The translations under genes and the position numbers were made by a program. A stretch of 64,000 nucleotides of DNA from Pseudoalteromonas rubra (GTDB lineage Bacteria > Pseudomonadota > Gammaproteobacteria > Enterobacterales > Alteromonadaceae), in the NCBI RefSeq assembly GCF_001482385.1, contig NZ_CP013611.1:1550001-1614000 (forward strand), read 5' to 3'. Positions 18,490-27,415 of the stretch are shown here, piece by piece. Under the pieces are notes generated by a model. That model was not told where the DNA came from. It searched no databases and saw only the letters and a list, made by a program, of their open reading frames with translations. The number at the start of each line of letters is the position of its first letter. Position 1 is the first letter of the stretch.

Positions 18490-21400
18490 ATGAGCGATAA
18501 GAAAAAACGTAGTAAGCAACAACAAGGTGAACTGGTTAACCCCAAGTATCTGGATAAAAACTCCAAACATGCCCCTACTGCCAACAAGGTCAAGTGCTGG
18601 ACCGGTGGCGATGACTACCAGCCTATTGAGCTGGCCACTCAGCGCCTCAAAGAAATGTTTGTTGAAATGGGACAAAAAACCCGTATAGAGCGCGGTCAGA
18701 AACCCGCAGAGCGGGCCGTATTTCGTAAGCAACATGGCATCGCCTATGGTACCTTCGAAATACACGGAAAACTCGATAAAGCCCTCCAGAAAGGTGTGTT
18801 TGCCAAACCCGCGAGTTACGACTGTGTGGTGCGTTTTTCCAGCGATACAACACCAGATAGCCCGGATCTGCACACCACCTTAGGTGTTGGGATCAAACTG
18901 TTTGGCGTGAAAGGCCAGAAGTTGCTGGGCGACAGCGACAATGTTGATTTTATCATGCAAAACATCGATCGCTTTTTTGCCCGCGATGCCTCACAAATGT
19001 GTGCCTTTACCACCGCCGGTGTCATCAACCGCGATTATCCGGCTTATCTTAAAAAGCACCCAAAAACAGCCGCCGTGCTTGATGCCATGACCAAGGTCGA
19101 AGCCAGCTGCCTGAGTGCGCATTATTGGGCAATACTGCCATTCAAACTTGGTGAGCAAAATGCCGTGAAATACCGTATTCGCCCTGTGGATACCTATCGC
19201 GGTGCGCCGGCACAGGGCAATAATTACCTGGCTGATGATCTACAGATCCGCCTGCGTCAGGGTGAAGCCAAATTTGTATTTGAAATTCAGCGTCGTCCAG
19301 CCAATGCCTCAGAAGAAGACTTTCCGATGGACAACGCCATGGTGGTGTGGCCGGAAGATCAGGCACCTTTTGAGCCCGTTGCCACGCTAACGCTGCCACA
19401 ACAAGATATTTGCACCATTGGTCAGGCCGAGTTTGGTCGCAATCTCGCCTTCAATATCTGGCGAACACTGGCCGACAATGAACCTCTGGGTTCCATCGCT
19501 CAGGCACGAAAAGTGGTATATCAGGCCAGTGCCGATACCCGCCACCAGGCCAATGGTCAGCAAATGAATGAGCCCAATGCCATTGAGCCAAAGTTTACTG
19601 GTAATACAGACGAAGACAGCACGTGTATTGTGCGTGCCGGCATTTATCCCCCCATTGGTGTGATGCGGGTTGGTGGCAGTAACGAATACTTTATTGGCCC
19701 GCAAGTGCCTAACCCCAAACCCCGGCTGGAAAAAGATGCCTATCGTGATGGCAAAGGACTGCTTAAACGTCAGGCGGCCGAATTCCGGATCTATGGCTTC
19801 AATGCCGCAGGTAAGGCCGTCAAAGAACTAACTATGGACAATGCCAAAATCAGCTGGCAGGTGCATTTGGCCAATCAAAAGTCGTCCTGGTATGAATTTC
19901 AGCTGGCTCTGGACGTACCGGAAGCGGCCGATGCGCCACCCAGCCTGCTGCGTAACGCCAATGTTGCCGATCGCAACCGCTTGCTGATCGATGGCGGCAG
20001 CCACACGCTCGATAAGCCCAAAGTGAAAAAAGGCCCGCAATTCCATGGCGAGTTTATGGGAGAAGAAGTCTATTTGGGTGAGCTTAAATCCGATAAACAG
20101 GGTCGTTTGATTGTACTGGGCGGCAATGGTGTATCACGTAATATCAACGGCGATATCGCAATCACCTTTGCCAACAATGAAGGCTGGCACGACGACATTT
20201 CCGACGGTCCGGTCACTGCCGAGGTAGAATATGAGGGCGTTAAGCTGCAAGTTGACCCGGCCTGGGTGGTGTGTGCCCCACCTGACTATGCGCCAATGCA
20301 AAAATCCGTGCGTACCATGTGGGACTTAATGCGCTCAGTGGCCGTCAATGCCGGTATGCTCACCCGCCCGGTTCGTCCTTCTTTCAGGCAGGATATTTTG
20401 CCCATTTTCGAGCGTATGACCGACTTGCAATGGGTCAATGCGGGTTTTGCCGCCGGGTTTGGATTTAAAGCCCCCTTTAATTACACCAGCGAAGAATGGA
20501 AAGCCAAACTCGGTAACCCCTCCCCGGCTTATAAAGAGCTGCGTCGCACGCTGTCGAACAATTTCCGTCGCTACGGACAACCTGGTGCTCAGGCAGCGCA
20601 ACTGTGGCCCTGGCTTTATGGCGATGCGTTGTCTATCCCGCCAGCGGGCTCTGAGCGACAGCACTCCACGTTATCAGCACTGCAATTGTCTTTCTTAGAT
20701 CAGTGGGTTGAGGGCGACTTTACTGCCGACTATATCGATCCGGCAATTTGTCCGCATGCGGCTGAGCCCGATGACATAGACAAAGTACCGGTTGCCGAGC
20801 AACCCGATATGCTGACCCGTGGCGCACTGGATTTTTGTCTTGCTGATGCCTTCCACCCGGGGTGTGAAATGACCTGGCCTATGCGTACGGCCGGTATGTA
20901 TTCAGCGCCGTTCCGTATTAAGCATGCAGACAAAGCGATCTGTAAAGACACCACCTATTATGGTGCGCAGATCAATGGCGATACCATTACACTGGCTCAG
21001 GGTCCCATTCTGGGCGGCCAGGTTGCCGGTGGTATCACGCGCTGGATGGCGATCCCCTGGCAAACCGACACAGCCAGTTGCCGGGACGGCTACACACCAG
21101 AATACGACCCGTATCTGCCTACCTTCTGGCCAGCGCGGGTACCCAATAATATTCTGGATGTCGCGCGCTACGAAGCAGCAATCAACCCGGCACTGGATCC
21201 TCAGACCCGCGTCGAAGCATTCAATTACCGCAGTGACTGGCTGGATGCCCTGCCGCTATATGGTCAGCCGGCCACCTACACCGCACAGATCAACAGCATG
21301 ATCAAAAACTTCGACAAGCTCGCTGTGGTACAGGGTCGTCCGGGCGCAACCGACGACGTCGAACTGCCCGCCAGCATGCAAGTCGGTATCACGGCTGAAG

Positions 21401-21609
21401 ATCATCGCGAGGGGCTGGCCAGCGAGGCCGAAATCACCGAACTGGGCAAGCTACAAACCATTGCTGAGATTGCTGCTAATCTGGTACCCAGCCCGGATGG
21501 CCGCGATCCGGCTCAACCGGTGATGGCAACCTCGCGTTCTCGGGTCGATCTCGGGGTCATCGAAAAGGTCAGCCGCTTTGCGGTGAACTTCCCAAAAGAC
21601 TTTAAGTAA
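18490..21609 (+). CDS. Catalase-like/LodA fusion: CTQ-type amino acid oxidase
   Basis: 1039 residues in two parts. Residues about 30-360 resemble the small catalase family: VVRFSSDTTPDS, FDNxD-like DNVDFIMQNIDRFF, and a proximal heme Tyr candidate in RKVVY (Tyr344). At the place of the distal His the sequence is FRKQHG, with Phe78 where His is usual. Residues about 370-1039 resemble LodA/GoxA, oxidases with a cysteine tryptophylquinone made from their own residues: YPPIGVMRVG, then WQTDTASC with Asp860 and Cys864 spaced as Asp512/Cys516 in LodA; Trp880 or Trp917 could be the partner. Likely makes H2O2, an imino product and ammonia from an amino acid. LodB-like partner follows directly. Substrate unknown. 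Confidence 0.82.
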   Translation: MSDKKKRSKQQQGELVNPKYLDKNSKHAPTANKVKCWTGGDDYQPIELATQRLKEMFVEMGQKTRIERGQKPAERAVFRKQHGIAYGTFEIHGKLDKALQKGVFAKPASYDCVVRFSSDTTPDSPDLHTTLGVGIKLFGVKGQKLLGDSDNVDFIMQNIDRFFARDASQMCAFTTAGVINRDYPAYLKKHPKTAAVLDAMTKVEASCLSAHYWAILPFKLGEQNAVKYRIRPVDTYRGAPAQGNNYLADDLQIRLRQGEAKFVFEIQRRPANASEEDFPMDNAMVVWPEDQAPFEPVATLTLPQQDICTIGQAEFGRNLAFNIWRTLADNEPLGSIAQARKVVYQASADTRHQANGQQMNEPNAIEPKFTGNTDEDSTCIVRAGIYPPIGVMRVGGSNEYFIGPQVPNPKPRLEKDAYRDGKGLLKRQAAEFRIYGFNAAGKAVKELTMDNAKISWQVHLANQKSSWYEFQLALDVPEAADAPPSLLRNANVADRNRLLIDGGSHTLDKPKVKKGPQFHGEFMGEEVYLGELKSDKQGRLIVLGGNGVSRNINGDIAITFANNEGWHDDISDGPVTAEVEYEGVKLQVDPAWVVCAPPDYAPMQKSVRTMWDLMRSVAVNAGMLTRPVRPSFRQDILPIFERMTDLQWVNAGFAAGFGFKAPFNYTSEEWKAKLGNPSPAYKELRRTLSNNFRRYGQPGAQAAQLWPWLYGDALSIPPAGSERQHSTLSALQLSFLDQWVEGDFTADYIDPAICPHAAEPDDIDKVPVAEQPDMLTRGALDFCLADAFHPGCEMTWPMRTAGMYSAPFRIKHADKAICKDTTYYGAQINGDTITLAQGPILGGQVAGGITRWMAIPWQTDTASCRDGYTPEYDPYLPTFWPARVPNNILDVARYEAAINPALDPQTRVEAFNYRSDWLDALPLYGQPATYTAQINSMIKNFDKLAVVQGRPGATDDVELPASMQVGITAEDHREGLASEAEITELGKLQTIAEIAANLVPSPDGRDPAQPVMATSRSRVDLGVIEKVSRFAVNFPKDFK

Positions 21610-21620
21610 GGTCGAACGCA

Positions 21621-22772
21621 ATGACACAGGTAAAACACTGTCAAATTGCGATTATAGGTGCCGGGGTGGCGGGCTGTATCGCCGCCCTGGCACTGAGTCG
21701 CCACTTTCAGGTACTCTTGATTGATAAGCAAGCTGCCTGCCCCGACAAGGTTGGAGAGTGCCTGCCGCCTGCTGCGGCGCGGGTACTTCGCAACCTGGAG
21801 CTGTTGCATGCTTTTGAACAGCGCCAGGATCTGCATATACCAAACTATGGCATTCGAAGCCATTGGGGCAGTGAACATGGCCTTATCAACGATACGCTCA
21901 GTAACCCGGATGGAACAGGCTGGCAGCTTAACCGGGCCGGATTTGAAAACTGGTTACGCGAGCAGGTGACTGCGCGGGGCATAGAGACGCTCTGGCCTGC
22001 TAAGTTGCTGGATGCTCAGCCTGGCAGCGATGGTTGGCTACTGCACCTGGCTACGCAAACACAAATTCAGGCCAGCGCGCAAAGTATCGCGGTACCTTGT
22101 CACTTCGTGATTGATGCAACCGGACGTCACAGTGCGTTTGCCACCAAACTCGGGCTCAAACGTAAAGTACTGGATAAGCAAATTGCGCTGTGGGCCAGCC
22201 TGGATTGCGCCATGGAAAATCAACTGGCATGCATTAATACGAGCCCACAAGGGTGGTGGTATAGCGCCAAGTTACCCGCCCAGCGTCGCGTACTGGCATT
22301 GCAAACAGACAGCGACTTACTCGAAAAAGGACTGCAACATGACCTGAGTCAGTTTTGCCACCTTGCGCGCTCACAGGCAGGATTAAAAGCTCTGCTGCCA
22401 AAGGGGATTGAACAATCAGGGAACATGCAGCTGCATGGAGTGGTATCAGCCAACAGCACCTGTCTGACCCAAACCGCAGGACATCGCTGGGCCGCTTTGG
22501 GCGATGCGGCATGTAGCTTCGATCCTTTGTCTTCGCAGGGGATGTTCAATGCCATGGCAACCGCCATGCAGCTGACCAATAGCCTGACAGGCCATGGCCT
22601 GACCGATCCCAGTGCCACAATTGAAATTGCCCGCTTGCATCAAACGCAAATCGGCGCAATATGGCAGCGCTATCTGTCTCATCGGGCGCATTTTTATGGC
22701 CAGGAGCAACGCTGGCCCGATGCCCCCTACTGGCAACGTCGCCAAACACAAAAAAACGCCGAGTTAAGTTAA
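21621..22772 (+). CDS. LodB-like FAD-dependent maturation flavoprotein
   Basis: 383-residue flavoprotein of the PHBH/halogenase fold group. N-terminal FAD motif GAGVAGCIAALAL, mid-protein VIDATGRHS, and the second FAD motif GDAACSFDPLSSQGM. GWWYSAKLP is characteristic of LodB-like proteins, which are needed to build the quinone cofactor of LodA-like oxidases. It lies 11 bases after the LodA-like gene, supporting one operon and that role. A tryptophan halogenase is less likely because WxWxIP is absent. Its 3' end contains the terminator of the convergent gene. Confidence 0.85.
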   Translation: MTQVKHCQIAIIGAGVAGCIAALALSRHFQVLLIDKQAACPDKVGECLPPAAARVLRNLELLHAFEQRQDLHIPNYGIRSHWGSEHGLINDTLSNPDGTGWQLNRAGFENWLREQVTARGIETLWPAKLLDAQPGSDGWLLHLATQTQIQASAQSIAVPCHFVIDATGRHSAFATKLGLKRKVLDKQIALWASLDCAMENQLACINTSPQGWWYSAKLPAQRRVLALQTDSDLLEKGLQHDLSQFCHLARSQAGLKALLPKGIEQSGNMQLHGVVSANSTCLTQTAGHRWAALGDAACSFDPLSSQGMFNAMATAMQLTNSLTGHGLTDPSATIEIARLHQTQIGAIWQRYLSHRAHFYGQEQRWPDAPYWQRRQTQKNAELS

Positions 22773-22782
22773 GCCCGGCGTG
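22749..22782 (-). terminator. Intrinsic terminator for the minus-strand gene at 22856-23638
   Basis: On the minus strand ACGCCG pairs with CGGCGT around a 14-base loop and is followed by a run of seven T. It overlaps the last codons of the LodB-like gene, so the two convergent genes share this end. Confidence 0.7.
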
Positions 22783-22855
22783 AGGTTCGCAATTCAAGTC
22801 CTTTTTAGATACCTATCCATTTTATGTTTGCTCATTTGGGGGGAGCAAAGTGGTA

Positions 22856-23638
22856 TTATTTTACAATCAGCTGATCTTCATAGGTGTAGATGCTGTTTGG
22901 ATCTGTCAGGTTAAAGACTTTCACTGCCATAGTCTTACCTACTGCGTTTTCACACTCAAGAATTTGATATAGCACTGGATTCTTAGCTTTGTTATCTACC
23001 ACAGTGTCCAGAGTGAAAACGTCTGAATGGAATGGACCCTTGCGATCTTCACCATGGAATAAGCCCAAAGACACACCACGATCTGCTACTATGCTACAAC
23101 GCGCGTCGTTGTTCTGGTTATCAATGACCAGGCGGCTGCTAATGTGATAAGCCGTGTGATAGCCATATGAGTAAGGCTGATTCACGAAGTCACCAGCGGG
23201 TGTCAGCTCAATTTGCCAATCGACTACAGGCGCTCCCGGTACGTTAACCAGTACTTTGTACCAGTCACCCGCCGCATCATAACAGCTGACATGCAGTACT
23301 TTCTTTTCGGTCAGTGTCGCTTCAGGAATAGCAACACCCATTTCAACTGTATTGCGATCCGCAATCGTCTTCACACCCAGGTTAACAATATGACGGCCGT
23401 CATTTGCAGAATACAGGTTTGCAGATTCACAGTAAGCACCTTCACCGCGCAGAACCAGTTGCGCTTCAAAATTATGCGCAAACTCACCGGTTAGTAATGC
23501 TGAGCTTACCGGGCCTGAGGTGTAGTTAGTCAAACGCTCGTATCCATCAGTATCAAACACATTTTGATAAGCCGTAGCCTGGCTACCAAATGCACTGAAC
23601 AAAGCGACTGCAGCAAATGACAAAGATAAGGTTTTCAT
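22856..23638 (-). CDS. Secreted protein of unknown function
   Basis: 260 residues with a clear signal peptide (KTLSLSFAAVALFSAFGSQATA) and a good AAGGAC ribosome binding site. The mature protein looks like two beta-rich halves, with cysteines spaced in pairs (YCESA, VSCYDA, RCSIV, LECENA) that may form disulfides. No family was recognised. It is transcribed towards the LodB-like gene and has no operon partner. Confidence 0.7.
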   Translation of the reverse strand: MKTLSLSFAAVALFSAFGSQATAYQNVFDTDGYERLTNYTSGPVSSALLTGEFAHNFEAQLVLRGEGAYCESANLYSANDGRHIVNLGVKTIADRNTVEMGVAIPEATLTEKKVLHVSCYDAAGDWYKVLVNVPGAPVVDWQIELTPAGDFVNQPYSYGYHTAYHISSRLVIDNQNNDARCSIVADRGVSLGLFHGEDRKGPFHSDVFTLDTVVDNKAKNPVLYQILECENAVGKTMAVKVFNLTDPNSIYTYEDQLIVK

Positions 23639-24739
23639 GGTTATGTCCTTTTAGAAAGTAACGAGTAAAAAGTGTTAATGGTTAAACAGAGCAGCGCAGG
23701 TCAACGATTGACCATCATATCTGACCCTTGCAGGCTAACTGAGGTCACCATAGCAAGAGAAATTCGCCCCGGACAAATTTCAAAAACAAGTAGGATTACT
23801 CATCGGAAAATAAAAAATATCCAATATAATCAAAATTATAAAAATATCCCCCCCATACTCCTAAGCATTGCATAGGGTTTCAAAAGCCACTCCTAAGAGA
23901 CCCTGTTTTATTCTGTTCAAAAAATAATGAAACTTCATATGAGTCACTTTATTCCCATTTCTATAAGCCGATAAAGCTTGATCTACGACAAAAAAATTTG
24001 TCATTCAGCAGCAAAATTTCTCGTCGAAGTAAAGCTTGTGCGCCCACCCCATGCGCCTGCTACTTGCGTGTTTTCTGAAAATAGCCAATCCGAGTACATC
24101 GCAGTGGTGTGTTTAGCATGACGTGGTCACCCTGTGGTAAGATGATAGAGCAACTATCGAGGATCTATAACTGGCTCAGATAAAGGTAATACGCTGATGC
24201 GTCATAAATACCAGAGTCGCTTTGCGCTAGATCTGAGGCGTTAATCGTGTGCACCCGCATGATGGGTGCATACATCAGTGCAACAGCAACCGACTTCAAT
24301 TTCTTCAAACGTGCTCCCACAGTGGTAATCAATACTTCACCAGGTCTCAGAAGAGCAACTAAACGCCCCCCCTTCTGAGGCCCCTTCGGCCCTCTACGCT
24401 TCATTAATTTACGCACACACAACTGCTGCACGTTCAATAAAGTGCTTTATCGGGAGATCGGACTGGTCATTTCAGGAGAGTGCAATAATTTACGCAACGA
24501 TATTTCATAGAAAGGAGCGAAACTCAGGTACATGTACCTTAATTTTAAGCAGAAAAAGAAAGAATAATTACTTCTATAAATACTAACACTAAGCATTTTA
24601 TAGACCTCATATAACACCAGATAAGTTTTTTTATCCAAACCGTTTGACTTTCATTCATTTAAAACTAACTTTTAAAACAACTCGACACACCGGGTTAACC
24701 AAATAAGAACAATTACTTTTATGACAACAGGAAAAACGA
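23639..24739. other. Long AT-rich intergenic stretch
   Basis: About 1.1 kb with no gene I can support. A minus-strand frame at 24165-24437 is very basic with a run of seven G in its DNA and no family resemblance. The right half leads to the protease promoter region. No repeats or structured RNA were recognised. Confidence 0.5.
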
Positions 24740-25879
24740 ATGAAACATTCTTTAATTTGCTTATCGATTGTAAGTGCTCTATCCAGTGCCGCTGCGGCGG
24801 CGTCAGAACCCGACTACCAGGGTGCAGCCGCTGAGCTGACGATTAACAACACCTGTATCGTCAGATTCGACGACAAGACAGAAAAGCTGGATGTTGAGGG
24901 CAAAGCCAGAGGGTTGCTGGCACGTGCAAACGCACAAGCAAAACACATCTATAAACATGCAATGAAAGGCATGGCAGTTAATATGAGCTGCGAGCAGGCA
25001 CGCACCATGTTTGCCGCAGAATCGGCCACTATGCGCTTTACGCCAGACGGTGCAGTGTATGCCAGCCCGGCAAAAAAACTTGGCAAACCCGGCGGCGGCA
25101 CGCAAAACCAAACTATTCCGTGGAGTGTCAGCCGCGTTGGTGGCCCGATTGATGGCAGCGGTTATACAGCCTGGGTTATAGATACCGGCATTGATGTTGA
25201 TCATGCCGACCTGAATGTTGACAGCAGCCGGGGCTTCAGCGCCTTTAACAAAGGCAAGAATGCCGGCGTTGATGATGCTAATGGTCACGGTACCCATGTT
25301 GCAGGCACCATTGCAGCGCTGGATAATAGCCTGGATGTGGTTGGAGTCGCGGCTGGGGCCACCGTTATTCCGGTGAAAGTACTCGACTCCCGCGGCTCTG
25401 GCAGCTGGTCGGGCGTATTGGCAGGTATTGACCATGTCGCAGCCAATGCATCACCGGGAGATTGTGTCAATATGAGTCTCGGTGGTGGCTTTAACCAGGA
25501 GCTGAATGATGCCGTAGAAAGTGCAGCTCAGCAGTCTGGTGCTTTCTTTGTGATTGCAGCAGGTAATGAAAGCCAGCATGCCAGCAACGTCTCACCTGCC
25601 AGCGCTTCGCATCCACGCGTATATACCATCTCAGCGACGGATGCCAATGACCGCTTCGCCAGCTTCTCGAATTATGGTAACCCACCTGTTGACTACGCGG
25701 CTCCGGGCGTCAGTATTTTGTCAACACGCAGCGGCGGTGGCACGACAACCATGTCGGGCACATCCATGGCATCACCTGCAGCCTGTGCCGTGATCATGAT
25801 GAACAATGGCAACCCCAGAACTGATGGACGTGCATCTGGTGATCCAGATGGAAATGCAGACAACATTATTCATTTATAA
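24740..25879 (+). CDS. Secreted subtilisin-like serine protease (S8)
   Basis: 379 residues: signal peptide (SLICLSIVSALSSAAAAA), a propeptide of about 100 residues resembling the I9 inhibitor, then the S8 catalytic domain. Catalytic triad: Asp148 in VIDTGID, His183 in HGTHVAG, Ser342 in GTSMASP; the oxyanion Asn lies in AAGNES. The protein stops about 37 residues after the Ser, so it has no C-terminal pre-peptidase or sorting domain. A CAGGAAAAACGA ribosome binding site precedes the ATG. It stands alone; a role in extracellular protein digestion is likely. Confidence 0.9.
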   Translation: MKHSLICLSIVSALSSAAAAASEPDYQGAAAELTINNTCIVRFDDKTEKLDVEGKARGLLARANAQAKHIYKHAMKGMAVNMSCEQARTMFAAESATMRFTPDGAVYASPAKKLGKPGGGTQNQTIPWSVSRVGGPIDGSGYTAWVIDTGIDVDHADLNVDSSRGFSAFNKGKNAGVDDANGHGTHVAGTIAALDNSLDVVGVAAGATVIPVKVLDSRGSGSWSGVLAGIDHVAANASPGDCVNMSLGGGFNQELNDAVESAAQQSGAFFVIAAGNESQHASNVSPASASHPRVYTISATDANDRFASFSNYGNPPVDYAAPGVSILSTRSGGGTTTMSGTSMASPAACAVIMMNNGNPRTDGRASGDPDGNADNIIHL

Positions 25880-25887
25880 GTGACTAT

Positions 25888-25917
25888 CAGCAGTTCAGCC
25901 TTCGCGCTGAACTGCTG
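25888..25917. terminator. Strong hairpin between convergent protease and XRE genes
   Basis: CAGCAGTTCAGC-CTTCGC-GCTGAACTGCTG is a perfect 12-pair stem. There is no T tract on either side, so it may end transcription weakly or protect mRNA ends of both convergent genes. Confidence 0.6.
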
Positions 25918-25968
25918 TCAACTCAGACATGTTTGATCAGCAATACAGTCCAGGCTGGCCTGATAGGT

Positions 25969-26319
25969 TCAGACCGTCATCCCCTGCGCTTGCATCGACC
26001 TGACGCCAGCAATCGCCTGCATAATATCCATAAAATATACATCCTCAAGCAGTGAAATCACATCATTCCACCTTGGGTTAAATTCGTTATTTTCCCAGCG
26101 CCTCAGGGTACGCTCCTCAATACCATAACTTGCGGCAGATTCAGCCTGAGTAAACCCTCTTAATTTACGCGCATACTTTAATAACTGTGCCCCACGGGGA
26201 GCACGCAACAAATCAAATGCCTGTGCGTTATCTTGTTGCGGTGATGGCACACCTCCTCCCAGAGTGAACGGGTTAATCATAGTGTCTGTTGGGATCTTGC
26301 AGTTTGCTGTGCTGGTCAT
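25969..26319 (-). CDS. XRE-type helix-turn-helix regulator
   Basis: 116 residues. A helix-turn-helix is visible at about residues 50-100: YARKLRGFTQAESAASYGIEERTLRRWENN, close to the XRE/Cro fold. The ATG at 26319 has an AAGGAAG ribosome binding site five bases upstream; an extra GTG lies two codons earlier. It is divergent from the S24 repressor-like gene, and one TTACGCA site lies 19 bases before its start, so autoregulation or control by the neighbour is likely. No toxin gene is adjacent. Confidence 0.75.
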   Translation of the reverse strand: MTSTANCKIPTDTMINPFTLGGGVPSPQQDNAQAFDLLRAPRGAQLLKYARKLRGFTQAESAASYGIEERTLRRWENNEFNPRWNDVISLLEDVYFMDIMQAIAGVRSMQAQGMTV

Positions 26320-26337
26320 ATCCACTTCCTTACTTTT

Positions 26338-26513
26338 TTACGCAATCTTGTCATGTTACCCATACATATTGGTGTAATTGGGTCATTATCTACTATCAGC
26401 AATGGCTGTTAACGCGGACTGAATCCTTAAAACACCGCCAATGCGTAATTTATGAAAGATGATAGTTTAGTTTTTTACGCAGATCAATGCGTAACAATCA
26501 AAATTTTGCGTAA
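26338..26513. promoter_or_regulatory. Operator array of TTACGCA/TGCGTAA sites
   Basis: Five copies of TGCGTAA or its complement lie in 176 bases: 26338-26344, 26442-26448, 26475-26481, 26488-26494 and 26507-26513. The third and fourth make a perfect inverted repeat TTACGCA-GATCAA-TGCGTAA (26475-26494). They flank the start of the XRE gene and the promoter of the S24-type gene, as expected for operators of one or both regulators. Confidence 0.75.
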
Positions 26514-26522
26514 AAATTTGAA

Positions 26523-26551
26523 TTGCGTTTTCCCATATAAGCTCCTATAAT
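26523..26551 (+). promoter_or_regulatory. Sigma-70 promoter of the S24 repressor-like gene
   Basis: TTGCGT at 26523-26528, a 17-base spacer, then a perfect TATAAT at 26546-26551. The last TGCGTAA operator ends ten bases upstream of the -35 box. Transcription would begin near 26558, which rules out the in-frame TTG at 26558 as translation start. Confidence 0.8.
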
Positions 26552-26596
26552 GCCTTATTGCTTAAAAATGGGACACCAGAGGCGTGGTATCAAATA

Positions 26597-27301
26597 ATGG
26601 AAAAACAACACAATACGGAAGCTGACAGCTCAGCATTCGCAGAGCGCGTTGAATATGCAATTAAACCGCATAGCATTCGTGCCTTTGCGTCAAAAATTGA
26701 TATTTCGGAAGGCACCTTAAGACGCATACTCAAAGGTGAAGATCCGAAACTGAGTATTGTAGAGCGCATTGCTCAGGTCGCCAATGTTGACCTGATGTGG
26801 CTGATCCAGGGGGAAACCGCTGCAGATTGCCCCCAATCTCCCATCATCACCCAGCCTCTGGTCAAACTGGATGAGTTTAACGAAGCCTTTGTCTTAGTGC
26901 CTGGTTATCATGTCTCGGTCAGTACCGGGTATGGTGCCTTTAATGATAATGCCCAGGTTGCGCGCCATCTGGCATTCAGAAAAAAGTGGATTGACTACAA
27001 AAACCTCGATAAAAGTGAACTGGCAGTTGTGTTTGCTAAAGGCGACTCGATGGAACCCACCATCCACAATAACAATACTATTTTGGTCGATCTGAGCGAT
27101 AAAAAGCTCAGCGAAGGCCTGATCTATGTGGTCCGGCTGGGTGAAGAGTTATATGCAAAACGGTTACAACAGTATCTGGATGGCTCAGTCAGACTGATCA
27201 GTGATAATAAAGAATACGTCGAACAGGTTGTCCGTGCAGACGAGCTGGAGCAACTTGAAATCATTGGTAAAGTCGTGTGGATAGGTAAAGATCTGGCGTA
27301 A
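26597..27301 (+). CDS. HTH repressor with S24 (LexA/CI-like) autopeptidase domain
   Basis: 234 residues from the ATG downstream of the mapped promoter. The N-terminal HTH (AFASKIDISEGTLRRILKGE) resembles phage CI and related repressors. The C-terminal S24 domain has the catalytic Ser in GDSMEPT and the Lys in LYAKRLQ. Such proteins cut themselves when RecA is activated, so the operator array may be under DNA-damage control. No phage structural or integration genes lie nearby, so it is either a prophage remnant or a domesticated regulator. Confidence 0.85.
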   Translation: MEKQHNTEADSSAFAERVEYAIKPHSIRAFASKIDISEGTLRRILKGEDPKLSIVERIAQVANVDLMWLIQGETAADCPQSPIITQPLVKLDEFNEAFVLVPGYHVSVSTGYGAFNDNAQVARHLAFRKKWIDYKNLDKSELAVVFAKGDSMEPTIHNNNTILVDLSDKKLSEGLIYVVRLGEELYAKRLQQYLDGSVRLISDNKEYVEQVVRADELEQLEIIGKVVWIGKDLA

Positions 27302-27415
27302 GCAAGATAGCTAACGGCCACTGAACACGCTCAATGGCCTTGCCTGAGTATGCACATAGGCCTGTCGGGCTCAGTACCAACCGCCTCGTTCTTTTTCGCT
27401 GGTGACTATGTCTCC

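Noticed and set aside
21621..22772. Flavin-dependent tryptophan halogenase acting on the peptides
   Set aside because: WxWxIP is absent and the sequence has the LodB-type GWWYSA segment, and it directly follows a LodA-like gene.
24165..24437. Basic 90-codon minus-strand frame with a run of seven G
   Set aside because: No family resemblance, no good ribosome site and a biased composition; not enough to call a gene.
25969..27301. Possible prophage at the S24 repressor-like gene
   Set aside because: No integrase, replication, structural or lysis genes are found nearby; only the regulators look phage-like.
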